From: Ephemerocybe angulata
Lineage: Eukaryota > Basidiomycota > Agaricomycetes > Agaricales > Psathyrellaceae
Length of the DNA: 64,000 nt
Direction: 5' to 3'
Assembly (NCBI GenBank): GCA_013368325.1
Contig: JAACJK010000231.1
Coordinates: forward strand, 232,743 to 296,742
The first letter of the stretch is position 1; each line of letters starts with the position of its first letter. Below, piece after piece: positions 11,532-22,145 of the stretch. The notes beneath the pieces were generated by a model. The model made no database searches. It saw only the letters and a list, made by a program, of their open reading frames with translations, and was not told the DNA's origin. The translations under genes and the position numbers were made by a program.

Positions 11532-12803
11532 ATGTCAGACGATCGCATCGAAGCCCTCTTCGAGAGGCTCATAGAAGCCCAGACAAAGACCAACGACCAG
11601 TTGACCGCGCTGGCCGCAGCTCAAAACCAAGCCCGATCTGCACCTGCACCTGCTCCAGCCACCAACACCACCCAGGTTGGGGCTGTCAACGTGTCCACCG
11701 GCTCCAGTATGGCTCGCCCGGAGCCTTTCAAGGGAGGTTCCGCCGACGCCCGGCGATTCCTCCAGTACTACACCATGTGGGCCCGATCGAAGGAAGCTCC
11801 CCTCAACAAGCTCAACACTACCACCGGCTTCCATGAGATCGCTCCCGAGCAGTGGATCATCCACGCCCTCTCGCTCCTGCAGGGGGAAGCCGCGATATGG
11901 GCCGTCCGCTACCTCCAAGACATCGAGGCCCATGCCACCACCCAAGCCGCCGCTGCAGCCGCTACCGCAGCCAACCAGACCGCTGTCCCCATCACCCCTT
12001 TCCCCTTCAGTGGATCGTGGGACGAGTTCGTCAAGGCCTTCAAGGCCCGCTTCATGGCCTCGGACGACAACGCCGAAGCCCAGAGGGAACTCGAGTCCAT
12101 CACCCAGGGCAACAAGACGGTTGCGCAGTACGCAGCGCGCTTCCAGGAGGTCTCCGGACGCACGGACTACTCCGAGTCGGACCTTGGCCATCGCTTCAAA
12201 CAGGGCCTCTCCAAGGACGCCCGTGCCTGGTTGACCATGGCCTCCTTCGCCAAGGCACCCGCCACCTTCGAGGAGCTTGTCCAGCTCGCTGTCAAGGTTG
12301 ACTTCCACATGCGCGACAGCATGGCGGAAGGCCCTCGTACCAAGGGTTCCACTGCCTACTCCCCTCCCACTGCCGCTCGCGACCCCTACGCCATGGATGT
12401 CGACGCTAGTCGAAGCTCGACGGCTCGCACCCGCGAAGACTTCACCAAGCTCATGCGAGGTCGCTGCTACGGGTGCGGCTCCAAGGCCCACCTGAAGTCG
12501 GCAGGAGGACACGAGGCCACCAAGTGTGGATACTGCGCCCGCATCGGGCACATCGAGGCCGTCTGCCAGGACAAGTACCTAGGCAACGAGAAAGGCCGAG
12601 GAGCCCGACGCTCTCAGAAGGCAGCTGCCACGACCAGCGACACCCCCTTCACCCTCTTCCCAGGCGAGACCTCTGCCCCCAACGTCTCGTCCCCTGCCCC
12701 TTCGACGACACCCGAGGACCCTAGGTTCACACGCCTAGAGGCGGCCCTCGCCGAGCAGAACCGCCTCTTTGGGCTCCTCGCCAACGACAAGCCGGGTTTT
12801 TGA
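11532..12803 (+). CDS. gag: Element A Gag (capsid/nucleocapsid)
   Basis: The ORF has 423 residues from the first ATG. The N-terminus has a coiled-coil-prone, Ala-rich segment. The middle has the retrotransposon Gag capsid core: a WIIHALSLLQGEAAIWA segment, then WDEFVKAFKARF, then a QYAARFQEVSGR segment. At about residues 310-350 there is a zinc knuckle, CGYCARIGHIEAVC (CX2CX4HX4C), preceded by a CYGCG pair. Gag forms the virus-like particle in which the RNA is copied. The frame stays open for about 148 codons upstream of this ATG (from 11088) with protein-like composition but no ATG, so translation may start upstream at a non-AUG codon. The stop at 12801-12803 directly follows a slippery heptamer. 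Confidence 0.9.
   Translation: MSDDRIEALFERLIEAQTKTNDQLTALAAAQNQARSAPAPAPATNTTQVGAVNVSTGSSMARPEPFKGGSADARRFLQYYTMWARSKEAPLNKLNTTTGFHEIAPEQWIIHALSLLQGEAAIWAVRYLQDIEAHATTQAAAAAATAANQTAVPITPFPFSGSWDEFVKAFKARFMASDDNAEAQRELESITQGNKTVAQYAARFQEVSGRTDYSESDLGHRFKQGLSKDARAWLTMASFAKAPATFEELVQLAVKVDFHMRDSMAEGPRTKGSTAYSPPTAARDPYAMDVDASRSSTARTREDFTKLMRGRCYGCGSKAHLKSAGGHEATKCGYCARIGHIEAVCQDKYLGNEKGRGARRSQKAAATTSDTPFTLFPGETSAPNVSSPAPSTTPEDPRFTRLEAALAEQNRLFGLLANDKPGF
12794..12800 (+). other. -1 frameshift slippery site, element A gag/pol
   Basis: The heptamer G_GGT_TTT is in the correct phase of gag (codons GGT TTT) and is followed at once by the gag stop TGA. A -1 slip leads straight into the pol frame, which reads TTG AAG from 12800. 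The following sequence is GC-rich with short inverted repeats (for example GTGC-TGCT-GCAC). Confidence 0.7.
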
Positions 12804-14966
12804 AGCGGGTGCCCGTCCGTGCTGCTGCACGCGTACCCATCGCTATGTGTTCCACCTCCTCCTATGACTCCATCTCATCATGTACCATTAGTTCTATTCG
12901 TGAAATCGATCCCACTTCAGACCATTTCCGAGTACGAACAACATTGAGAGGTCGCAACAGGAGCACTAGCTCAGCAGCCATGATAGATTGTGGGGCCACC
13001 GCCCTCTTTCTTGACCACCCTTTTGTCCTAAAGCATCACATCACAATCTTCCCGCTCCGTCACTCCATCCTCCTTCGCAACATTGATGGCTCCCCAAACA
13101 CTGCCGGGGACATCACCCACTTCGCGCGTCTTCACCTCACAGTCGGACCCCACAACCGCTGGACAGACTTTCTTGTCACCGACCTAGGAGGCGAGAACAT
13201 CATCCTGGGGCTCCCCTGGCTTCGCCAGGTTAACCCAGAGATCGACTGGACAAAGGGTATTGTGCGCATCAACCCCCGAGCCACCATCGAGGACGTTCCT
13301 GAGGACCCGAACCCGAGCTATGCTCTGGGGGAACCATCCAACGGATCTGTCCTGGAAGAGATCTATGCCTCGAGCGCACCCCCGGACCCCATCGCATTCG
13401 TTCCAGAGCTCCTACCCTCACGCCGTCATCCCCGCGCCTCGGTAGAGGAGGTGCCGGAGGAAAGACATCCGTGTTTGGACTTAGGGGAACCCTCTGACGG
13501 ATCGATTCTGGAGGAGATCTACGCCTCTTGGCCCATGCTCCCCAGCTCTCCAACTCCTGAACCTGCCCCACCGTCGTCGCCCCCTCCTGTGGAAGAGAAG
13601 CCCGAAACCCCCTTCTGCCGAATCCGTGCTAACCGAACTACTCGACGCCGCTGGCTTCGAGCCGGTATCATCGAGCGCACGAATGAGGAACTGTGGTGTT
13701 CAGCTGGCTTCACCTACTCCCAGAAGATCGCTGAGGACGCGAAGAAAGGTAAACCGGAGAGAACACTCGAGGAGATCATCCCTGCCCACTACCGAGAACA
13801 CGCCGCCGTCTTTTCTGAGCAAGAGTCTACTCGACTTCCAAGCCACAAGGACTGGGATCATGCCATTGAGCTCACACCCGGCGCTCCAGCCAACATCCGC
13901 ACCAAAATCTACCCCATGTCCCTAGATGAACAAGCCGTGCTCGATACATTCCTCCAGGAGAACCTCGCCAAAGGATACATCCAGCCCTCCAAGTCGCCCA
14001 TCTCCTCCCCCGTTTTCTTCATCAAGAAGAAGGACGGAACTCTCCGGTTCATCCAGGACTACCGCCGTCTCAACGAGTATACCATCAAGAACCGCTACCC
14101 GCTCCCTCTCGTCGCCGATATCATCAGCCGTCTCCGAGGTGCCAAGTACTTCACCAAGTTTGACGTCCGCTGGGGATACAACAACGTCCGCATAAAGGAG
14201 GGAGATGAATGGAAAGCTGCGTTCGCCACCAGTCGAGGCCTCTTCGAACCCAAAGTCATGTTTTTCGGTCTAACCAACTCACCTGCCACATTCCAGGGCC
14301 TCATGAACTCGATCTTCTCAGATCTGGTCGTCTCCGGCAAGGTGGCGGTCTACCTCGACGACATCCTCATCTTCACCATGGACCTGGAAGAACACCGCCG
14401 CATCACCCACGAAGTCCTCCGTCGCCTGCGACAGCACGACCTCTACCTACGTCCTGAGAAGTGTGAGTTCGAGAAGGAGGAGATTGAATATCTGGGTATG
14501 GTTATCCGAGAGGGAGAGGTGAGCATGGACCCTGCCAAGGTCCAAGCCGTCCGTGGCTGGCCCGTACCGCGCAACGTCCGCGAAGTCCGAGGATTCCTGG
14601 GCTTTGCCAACTTCTACCGCCGCTTCATCAAGGACTTCTCCAAAGTCGCCCGCCCGCTCCATGACCTCACCAAGAAGAACACCCTGTTCGAATGGACTGA
14701 CGAACGCCAACAAGCCTTCGAAACCCTCCGTGACGCCTTTATCTCGGCCCCCGTCCTCGCTCTCTGGGATCCTGACCGCCCTACTCGCATCGAAGTCGAT
14801 GCCTCTGGCTTCGCCACCGGAGGTGCCCTTCTCCAGCAAGCCGCTGATGGCGCCTGGCATCCTGTCGCCTTCCGATCAGCGTCTATGGACCCAGCTCAGC
14901 GAAACTACGAGATCTACGACCGGGAGATGCTAGCCATCATCGAAGCCCTCAAAGATTGGCGCCCGT
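12800..14966 (+). pseudogene. pol: Element A Pol, N-terminal part: protease, reverse transcriptase, start of RNase H
   Basis: Read in the -1 frame after gag. The protease active site is IDCGAT near residue 60 (Cys in place of the more common Ser). The RT carries LRFIQDYRRLN, FGLTNSPATFQ and the catalytic YLDD near residue 517. RNase H begins with EVDASG near residue 664. The coding sequence is cut at DWRP by the insertion of element B at 14967; the in-frame continuation into the inserted LTR to a stop at 15112 is accidental. The remainder of Pol resumes at 32146. This is therefore a broken gene, inactive unless supplied in trans. Confidence 0.92.
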
Positions 14967-16348
14967 TGATGCGCCTTCAGCGCGTCTACCCACTAAAAAT
15001 CGCGATTTACCTTAATAAATACGCGATTCCCACTGCATATCATCTATCAAAAGACCTGCACCAACGTAAAGGGGAACGAGAGTCAGAGCCGAGCCCAGAG
15101 CTGCTGACTTAGCCTCTCTGACCTACGCGCGGGACTACGAGAAGTGACGAGTAGCCTCAAGCGGGTAAGACCTACCTTCGCGAGACACTTGCTACTTTAA
15201 GGAGACACGCGCGGGACAACTATGGGACCGACTTGGCAAGTAACGGACATAGGCAGAGTAGTGCGTATCAATGGGAAGCCCCCTACCCATCCCTTCGTAT
15301 CTCGCGAGAACACTCTCGCCACACCCAGAGTCGAGAGATCACCGTGACATCAGTAGTCGAGAGGGATTGCACCCGAGCCCCTGATAAGCGCCGGAGTATA
15401 GCTCCCGCGCGACTTGATCTTCACGAGAGGTGGCACGTCGAGAGGTCGATCACACCTCGAGATGTTCGCAATCAAACCACGTCTCGGGAAAGTTCTGGGA
15501 TCGCCATCGGCTGAGGGGAAAACTCAGTACAGGCACCCGCGTGTAACACAGGGGAAGCGGAACCGGCACAACTTAAGCGCCCCATGATTCCCTTGCCCGG
15601 ATATCGGATAGATCGTCCGCGGCTCCACTCTATCAGAGGGGAACCACAATCAGAGATAAGAATAGGTCGTTCCACACGAGACGGGTGGCGCGGCGTGTAC
15701 GAAGAAGTCGGTTGGTGGCAACGGCACAGTCTTGGGTATTTACCCGGGCGCTAATTGGCCTTGAGTTCAACCTCGAGAGGTCTTCCCTCCTATCTCTATG
15801 TTTCACTTGGACTGTTTCGGAATGTATCGCGATCGCATGTGTTTTTCATCTGTTTGTCTTCGAGCTTGTTTGTAAATATTCGGCATGTACTTAAGTCTCG
15901 CGAGTAGTTTAGAGAAAATCAGTTACCCCCCAGTTTTCATCTTTCAAGTCTCTAAGTCAAAGTCCAAGTCTAGCCGTCGCGCTATCTGTCTGTCTGTCTG
16001 TCTGGTCGTCGTGCCAATTGTCTTTAAGTTTTCTGTTCCTTTTGCGAAGCTCTCGAGCCTAGTGAAAGCCCTCTCGTGGTAGCGACCTCGTCCTCCCGAG
16101 ACCCCACCCTCTCATCGAGAACCTATATCACCCCGAAGCGCGGTCGAGTCTAGAACTCCCCTTCAAACTTGCTAGTTGCGAGTACCTTAGAGTCGACCTA
16201 GTCCTCTAGTCCAATACATTACTTTGCCCGCTCTATCTTGAGTGAGTTGCCCCTCAGCTACCTTAGTGTGGTTGTGTGTGTGTTGTGTGTTGTGTTTGTT
16301 GTTTTGGTTAGAGGCGTGTTTGGCTCTTAGCCCCGTAGCCGCACATCA
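14967..16348 (+). repeat. Element B LTR1 (type alpha, 1382 bp)
   Basis: It begins TGATGCGCC and ends GCACATCA, with a 5-bp terminal inversion TGATG/CATCA. It contains a TCTG tetranucleotide run near 15990 and a GT-rich stretch near its 3' end. By eye it matches LTR3 throughout. It differs from LTR2 and LTR4 mainly in a block of about 75 bp near 15548-15625. Confidence 0.95.
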
Positions 16349-17188
16349 TCTGGAGCCCACCGCGAGGGGGAGTCAGAATCGATCAAAGCTTCATTCGTGA
16401 TCAAGCTCTCGAGCGAGATCCGTTTGTCCGTTTCAGATAGTAAACGAGTTCTATCAACATAGCGTCGAGAAGACCTGTGCTTGATAAAGGAAAAGGAGTA
16501 GAGCGACCCAGGAAGAACCCAGTTCTCCCTAGTCAACCCGTTGGAACCCAACCGTCCGTTCGTGCGCGAACGAGAACAGCTGTTGCCGAAGCAGGAACAG
16601 AACTAGTTGCCTTTGATAACTATCCCAGACCAGGGACAAGTTTCCAAGCACCTACGAACGCGAAAGCGAGAAGCAGCAGAGTCGTACCACCGGCTGTACC
16701 TCCTACCAGAACCCGCCAAGTCGCCCCGTTCACCGGCTGCCATACCAAGGGAGGGATCGGCCATCTATATAGAGAGAGAAGAGAGAAGAGAGTACGAAGA
16801 GAGGCGGAACGCGAGTCAGAAAGTCCCCAAGAAGGCCGGGCTATATGTGAAGACAAATGTGACATTTGTGACATGAGCCCGGGAATGGATAACGCAGAAG
16901 AATCCTGGGAGAACATTCAGAACGCGCTTCGAATGACATGACATGTTGAGAACTACGCGAGAAGGATGTGACGCGGGCTAAACCTGCAAGCACCGGGAAA
17001 AACTTAGAATCAATAGAGTCGAGGGTACAGGGTTGTTAGGACGTCTCGGGATCAGAATGAACCGGGGACCTCGCGGCAAAGGACTGAGGCGAGGCAGACA
17101 GGTCGGTGAACTCGCGAGAGGACAAGAACGAAGTTGGGTAGCGGTATCAAAAGGACTGAGGACAGTCTAGATTTCAGTTGGGGGGAGA
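16349..17188 (+). pseudogene. Internally deleted element B body with truncated gag
   Basis: It starts with the same PBS as the full copy and keeps the beginning of the gag frame (GTG-started ORF 16477-16941). At about 16734-16735 it jumps from gag (CCCCGTTCAC) to the eleventh codon of antisense gene X (CGGCTGCC). It then runs through the X leader and PPT to LTR2. About 11.3 kb is missing. The part right of the junction matches the 51-53 kb copy (type beta), not the adjacent full copy. No clear microhomology is visible at the join. Confidence 0.85.
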
Positions 17189-18571
17189 TGATGCGCCTTC
17201 AGCGCGTCTACCCACTAAAAATCGCGATTTACCTTAATAAATACGCGATTCCCACTGCATATCATCTATCAAAAGACCTGCACCAACGTAAAGGGGAACG
17301 AGAGTCAGAGCCGAGCCCAGAGCTGCTGACTTAGCCTCTCTGACCTACGCGCGGGACTACGAGAAGTGACGAGTAGCCTCAAGCGGGTAAGACCTACCTT
17401 CGCGAGACACTTGCTACTTTAAGGAGACACGCGCGGGACAACTATGGGACCGACTTGGCAAGTAACGGACATAGGCAGAGTAGTGCGTATCAATGGGAAG
17501 CCCCCTACCCATCCCTTCGTATCTCGCGAGAACACTCTCGCCACACCCAGAGTCGAGAGATCACCGTGACATCAGTAGTCGAGAGGGATTGCACCCGAGC
17601 CCCTGATAAGCGCCGGAGTATAGCTCCCGCGCGACTTGATCTTCACGAGAGGTGGCACGTCGAGAGGTCGATCACACCTCGAGATGTTCGCAATCAAACC
17701 ACGTCTCGGGAAAGTTCTGGGATCGCCATCGGCTGAGGGGAGAACTCAGTACAGGCACCCGCGTGTAACACAGGAGAGGCGGAACCGGCACATCTTAGGC
17801 GCCCGCACGGTCTCCCAGCCCGGGTATCGGAATGATCACCCCCGGCTCCACTCTATCAGAGGGGAACCACAATCAGAGATAAGAATAGGTCGTCCCACAC
17901 GAGACGGGTGGCGCGGCGTGTACGAAGAAGTCGGTTGGTGGCAACGGCACAGTCTTGGGTATTTACCCGGGCGCTAATTGGCCTTGAGCTCAACCTCGAG
18001 AGGTCTTCCCTCCTATCTCTATGTTTCATTTGGACCGTTTTGGAATGTATCGCGATCGCATGTGTTTCTCATCTGTTTGTCTTGGAGCTTGTTTGTAAAT
18101 ATTCGGCATGTACTTAAGTCTCGCAAGTAGTTTAGAGAAAATCAGTTACCCCCCAGTTTTCATCTTTCAAGTCTCTAAGTCAAAGTCCAAGTCTAGCCGT
18201 CGCGCTATCTGTCTGTCTGTCTGTCTGGTCGTCGTGCCAATTGTCTTTAAGTTTTCTGTTCCTTTTGCGAAGCTCTCGAGCCTAGTGAAAGCCCTCTCGT
18301 GGTAGCGACCTCGTCCTCCCGAGACCCCACCCTCTCATCGAGAACCTATATCACCCCGAAGCGCGGTCGAGTCTAGAACTCCCCTTCAAACTTGCTAGTT
18401 GCGAGTACCTTAGAGTCGACCTAGTCCTCTAGTCCAATACATTACTTTGCCCGCTCTATCTTGAGTGAGTTGCCCCTCAGCTACCTTAGTGTGGTTGTGT
18501 GTGTGTTGTGTGTTGTGTTTGTTGTTTTGGTTAGAGGCGTGTTTGGCTCTTAGCCCCGTAGCCGCACATCA
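17189..18571 (+). repeat. Element B LTR2 (type beta, 1383 bp)
   Basis: This shared LTR is the 3' LTR of the deleted copy and the 5' LTR of the full copy. Its diagnostic variants (CATTTGGACCGTTTTGG, CTCGCAAGTAG and the diverged 75-bp block) are shared with the LTR at 51129-52511 but not with LTR1 or LTR3. Confidence 0.93.
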
Positions 18572-18573
18572 TC

Positions 18574-18591
18574 TGGAGCCCACCGCGAGGG
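18574..18591 (+). other. Primer binding site of element B
   Basis: Two bases after the LTR end comes TGGAGCCCACCGCGAGGG. It starts with TGG, the complement of a tRNA CCA end, so it is a typical minus-strand primer site. The same sequence follows LTR1 at 16351. I cannot name the primer tRNA by eye. Confidence 0.75.
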
Positions 18592-18699
18592 GGAGTCAGA
18601 ATCGATCAAAGCTTCATTCGTGATCAAGCTCTCGAGCGAGATCCGTTTGTCCGTTTCAGATAGTAAACGAGTTCTATCAACATAGCGTCGAGAAGACCT

Positions 18700-20781
18700 G
18701 TGCTTGATAAAGGAAAAGGAGTAGAGCGACCCAGGAAGAACCCAGTTCTCCCTAGTCAACCCGTTGGAACCCAACCGTCCGTTCGCGCGCGAACGAGAAC
18801 AGCTGTTGCCGAAGCAGGAACAGAACTAGTTGCCTTTGATAACTATCCCAGACCAGGGACAAGTTTCCAAGCACCTACGAACGCGAAAGCGAGAAGCAGC
18901 AGAGTCGTACCACCGGCTGTACCTCCTACCAGAACCCGCCAAGTCGCCCCGTTCACGAGAGGAAAACCTCGAACTACCGCACTCGCGCTAGCCTCGAAAT
19001 CCAATCGCGTAGAACCCGCGCGCAATCCGAGACGAGAAAGTAGAGAAAGTTCGCAATCCACGAACTCCAGTCGCAGACGCCGTAGAAACCGCAGACATTC
19101 GAGTAGCAGTCAATTATCAACGACTCCTATCATGGCTGGCGAACAAGCGCGAATCCGAGCCCTCGATCCTGATGCCACTGGCGAAGGATTCCCTGGGCTC
19201 CCTATGTCGAATAAAAACTTCCCGAATAGTTATTCCGCGAATCGTCCTAAGTACGATTCTACGAAACCAGAGGAGTTCCTAGAGTATGTGAGACAAGTAG
19301 AGGATGTGATCAGCGCATGCGAAATCATCCCGGATCGCTTGAAGAAGAAGGCATTGGTTCACTTCCGAGATGTGTCGGAACAGAGTCTCTGGACAACGCT
19401 ACCTGAATATAAAACGGGTACCTACGCGGAGTTCAAAGAGAAACTGTTCTTGTACCATCCTACAGCAGCACTGCAGAACCGTGGCAGTTTAGCCAGGATC
19501 CAGTTGTTGTGCGCGAGGCACCAAGGGATAGGTCTAGACGCGAGTCATACCTTATTGCAGTTCGCGCTGAAGTTCAGGGCCGAGGCAGCGAAACTCGAGA
19601 AGCATCTCATGAGCAACAATGAATTGGTTAACCTTTTCTTGGGCGCGTTAGATGAGCCTTTCCGTACGAAAGCATGGGAGGTACTCTCGAAGGAAGCCGA
19701 AACGGATGACACCCTGGAAGTCGTTGCAGGAGAGAAGATCATTCCGTTTGACCGATGGATCTCGTGTGCTGAAAAGTTGGCGGTTCAGAGAGAACGCTTT
19801 GGAGAAAGGTTCGGAGGAAAGAAGGGAGGTATCTTGGCTAAACCCTCGGTCGTCTCTGCCACCCCGAGCACTCCAGCAGTGAATCCCGCGGCCCCATCTA
19901 AGTTGTACGAGCCCGGTTGGAACGACGAGCCCACTGTGAAAGTCGAGTACGAGGACCTCGAACACCGAGTTCTGCAGGGAGTGAGTTCTTTGCTAGACCA
20001 GAAATTGAGTGCCATCGATAAAAAGATGATCTCTCGGGATGCCTACATGGAAACTCAACTCGAGGAATTGCGCGCTGGTCAAGGACGCGCTGACAAGTTC
20101 ATGCGCCAGCCCAACAACTTCGCGGTTGCAACTCAGCAGAACAATCCAGGCTCGAGAGGGGGCTTTGGATTCGGAAACAATACGAGAGGACCACCTCCCA
20201 GCGCGGGGTCGATTTGCTACTACTGTAATGGACAGGGTCACTTCGCGAACGACTGTCAAGCCAAGCAGAAACATATCAGCGAAGGCAAGATTGTATCGGG
20301 ACCGGATGGGACCTTCGACAAGCATGGTAATCGCCTGCGCAATATGCCCGGCACCTCCTTGAAAGAGGTAGTAGACAAACTGCCCATGCCCACGGCTAGC
20401 CAGAACGTCCAGCACTACTATGATGACAGTGCGGACTATGTGCGCGATCAGTTCCATCAAGCGCCGTACCAGGAATCAGAAATGATTACTCGGGACGAAA
20501 TGAACATTCTGCGAGACGAGATTTATCATCTGAGTTCCTTAAGGGAACAAGGATCGTCCGCGCGAGCCAAGAACATGCAGCCACAGGCCCAGTTCGTACA
20601 GAAACCAGTGGTCGAGCCTTGGAAGGAGCTCCAGCAGGAGCAGAAGCGGAGCAATCAATTGATGTCCCAATTAGTCGCGGCACTTACCCCGATGGTTGGG
20701 AGGAATCAATTCCCTTTGCAGACGCGGTCTGGAGCGAACCAAGGTGGCGAGGATGATGAGGGTTTTCTCAGCGACCAGTGA
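18700..20781 (+). CDS. gag: Element B Gag
   Basis: The frame is open from 18667. The ORF given starts at a GTG, and the first ATG is at 19132 (MAGEQARIRALDPD), which would give about 550 residues. The segment before that ATG is Arg/Ser-rich and protein-like, so a non-AUG start is possible. The capsid region includes KPEEFLEYVRQVEDVI and KEKLFLYHPTA, and a coiled-coil segment follows. A zinc knuckle, CYYCNGQGHFANDC (CX2CX4HX4C), lies before a Gln-rich tail. It assembles the particle and binds genomic RNA. The ORF ends in TGA overlapping the pro frame and contains the slippery heptamer at 20760. It is intact here and broken by several indels in the copy at 62.5-64 kb. Confidence 0.88.
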   Translation: MLDKGKGVERPRKNPVLPSQPVGTQPSVRARTRTAVAEAGTELVAFDNYPRPGTSFQAPTNAKARSSRVVPPAVPPTRTRQVAPFTRGKPRTTALALASKSNRVEPARNPRRESRESSQSTNSSRRRRRNRRHSSSSQLSTTPIMAGEQARIRALDPDATGEGFPGLPMSNKNFPNSYSANRPKYDSTKPEEFLEYVRQVEDVISACEIIPDRLKKKALVHFRDVSEQSLWTTLPEYKTGTYAEFKEKLFLYHPTAALQNRGSLARIQLLCARHQGIGLDASHTLLQFALKFRAEAAKLEKHLMSNNELVNLFLGALDEPFRTKAWEVLSKEAETDDTLEVVAGEKIIPFDRWISCAEKLAVQRERFGERFGGKKGGILAKPSVVSATPSTPAVNPAAPSKLYEPGWNDEPTVKVEYEDLEHRVLQGVSSLLDQKLSAIDKKMISRDAYMETQLEELRAGQGRADKFMRQPNNFAVATQQNNPGSRGGFGFGNNTRGPPPSAGSICYYCNGQGHFANDCQAKQKHISEGKIVSGPDGTFDKHGNRLRNMPGTSLKEVVDKLPMPTASQNVQHYYDDSADYVRDQFHQAPYQESEMITRDEMNILRDEIYHLSSLREQGSSARAKNMQPQAQFVQKPVVEPWKELQQEQKRSNQLMSQLVAALTPMVGRNQFPLQTRSGANQGGEDDEGFLSDQ

Positions 20782-20816
20782 AGGACACTGCCGTCGCGAA
20801 AAGAACCGTTGGTCGC
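20760..20816 (+). other. gag-pro -1 frameshift signal, element B
   Basis: The slippery heptamer G_GGT_TTT (20760-20766) is in gag phase. After a 4-nt spacer, GCGACCA (20771-20777) pairs perfectly with TGGTCGC (20810-20816). An alternative pairing GTCGCG (20793-20798) with CGCGAC (20814-20819) could form a competing or pseudoknotted structure. The -1 frame is open from the heptamer into the pro ORF. The site is conserved in the 51-64 kb copy. Confidence 0.75.
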
Positions 20817-22145
20817 GACAAGGCAAGCCCGGAGGTGCGTAACAACAAACCCAGCAGAAAAGCCACGGTAGAGGATGAGGAAGACGATGAGGATGAGGAG
20901 CCAATAAAGAGAGGGCCGCCGTCAGGAGTAAAGAAGGTCTTTAATCCGCGAGCACCTCGAGGAGTGCGGTTCGAAACGGTAGAAGTTGGGGGGACGAGTC
21001 AAGCGGCGCCTAAGTTGAAAGACCGGCCCTTTGTACTAGTACCACCACTCAAAACGACTCCGTTGAAAACACCAACCCGCGAGGATGTACAGCAAGGGAG
21101 AGAAGGTCGTTCCGATCCCAAAACAGCGTTGCCTCGCTTAGAGAAGAAGGGACCCGCGTATCAGCACAAGGCGCCTATTGAGGAAGCCGAGTCGCTGAGC
21201 CGCATTATGGAGGAGTTACTGAGTACGAGGTTCACTACGAGTCTTAAGGACTTGGCAAGCATTTCGGCACCTGCCCGCGAGTACTTGAAAAAGATGATAA
21301 CCAAGAAGAAGATTGCGATTGATAATAAGGAAAAAGCCTCGGATCTCGAGTACCAAATCATCGCTCTCATCGACTTGATGTCTACCGAGTACAAAGCTCG
21401 CGCGGTACAAATGTGCAACATCTTAGAGGCAGAAGAGGAGTTGGGCGGAATGGAGATCCCCGATCCTGAGAGAGAAGAAGAGGAAGAACCAGGGACTGTA
21501 AGAGTTGAACAAGTCTTCGTGCAGTTGGAAGAGCTGCCTCCCGCGCAAGTCTTTCTGGCACAAGGAATTCCATCGGTACCCGACGGAGCCTTCGTAGTTA
21601 GTGACCCCGTGGAGCAGTATCTAAATTCATTGGAAGATGGGGAAGAGCCGCGGCCAATTCTGGTAGCGCGCGAATCCGTGTCTCTGAGAACTGTCTACCC
21701 GAGTATCAATAAATCGGGTAAGGTAGAAGTCCTCTTGGATACGGGCTCCCAGATCTGTTCCATGGATGCAGATGTGGCGAGACGTCTGGGAATCTCATTC
21801 GATCCAGATATCGTCATTCACCTCCAGTCCGCAAACCGAACGACAGAAAAGACTCTAGGTCTAGCTAGAAACATCGAGTTCGACTTCGATGGAGTAACGG
21901 CATATATCCAGCTTCACATCATTCGCCGTCCAGCGTATGATGTTCTTCTCGGGAGACCTTTCGACGTCGCTATGTCAAGCGAGGTCAAGAACAACACCCG
22001 CGGCGAGCAGCAGATCACACTCTGCGATCCCAACACGGGCAAGAGGATTACCATTGCCACCAGCCCTCGAGGCAAACCACCCCCGCACGTTAGAAAAGAG
22101 ATGCTTGACGCTCAAGAAGTAAATTTTCGAGCCTCGAGGATCTGA
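20778..22145 (+). CDS. pro: Element B protease ORF (pro)
   Basis: The ORF has 455 residues, lies in the -1 frame relative to gag and has no ATG of its own at the start, as expected for a frameshift product. The first third is acidic and linker-like. A helical segment (IEEAESLSRIMEELLSTRF, then APAREYLKKM) resembles regions preceding the protease in other basidiomycete retroelements. The retropepsin motif is VEVLLDTGSQICSMD near residue 318, and the flap-side partner is DVLLGRPF near residue 395. It cleaves the polyprotein in the particle. The ORF is intact, as is the second copy at 61129-62496. Confidence 0.85.
   Translation: MKDTAVAKRTVGRDKASPEVRNNKPSRKATVEDEEDDEDEEPIKRGPPSGVKKVFNPRAPRGVRFETVEVGGTSQAAPKLKDRPFVLVPPLKTTPLKTPTREDVQQGREGRSDPKTALPRLEKKGPAYQHKAPIEEAESLSRIMEELLSTRFTTSLKDLASISAPAREYLKKMITKKKIAIDNKEKASDLEYQIIALIDLMSTEYKARAVQMCNILEAEEELGGMEIPDPEREEEEEPGTVRVEQVFVQLEELPPAQVFLAQGIPSVPDGAFVVSDPVEQYLNSLEDGEEPRPILVARESVSLRTVYPSINKSGKVEVLLDTGSQICSMDADVARRLGISFDPDIVIHLQSANRTTEKTLGLARNIEFDFDGVTAYIQLHIIRRPAYDVLLGRPFDVAMSSEVKNNTRGEQQITLCDPNTGKRITIATSPRGKPPPHVRKEMLDAQEVNFRASRI

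Noticed and set aside
11535..12551. A 338-aa minus-strand ORF opposite gag of element A
   Set aside because: Shadow of the GC-rich gag codons; low-complexity Gly/Val/Leu composition, no motif, and the sense frame has clear Gag features.
15685..16082. Small ORFs repeated identically in all four LTRs of element B/C
   Set aside because: Their recurrence only reflects LTR identity; no protein-like features and they overlap U3/R promoter sequence.
20778..22145. Treating pro as an independently started gene
   Set aside because: No ATG at its start, GTG overlaps the gag stop, and a frameshift signal lies just upstream; expression as a Gag-Pro fusion is more likely.
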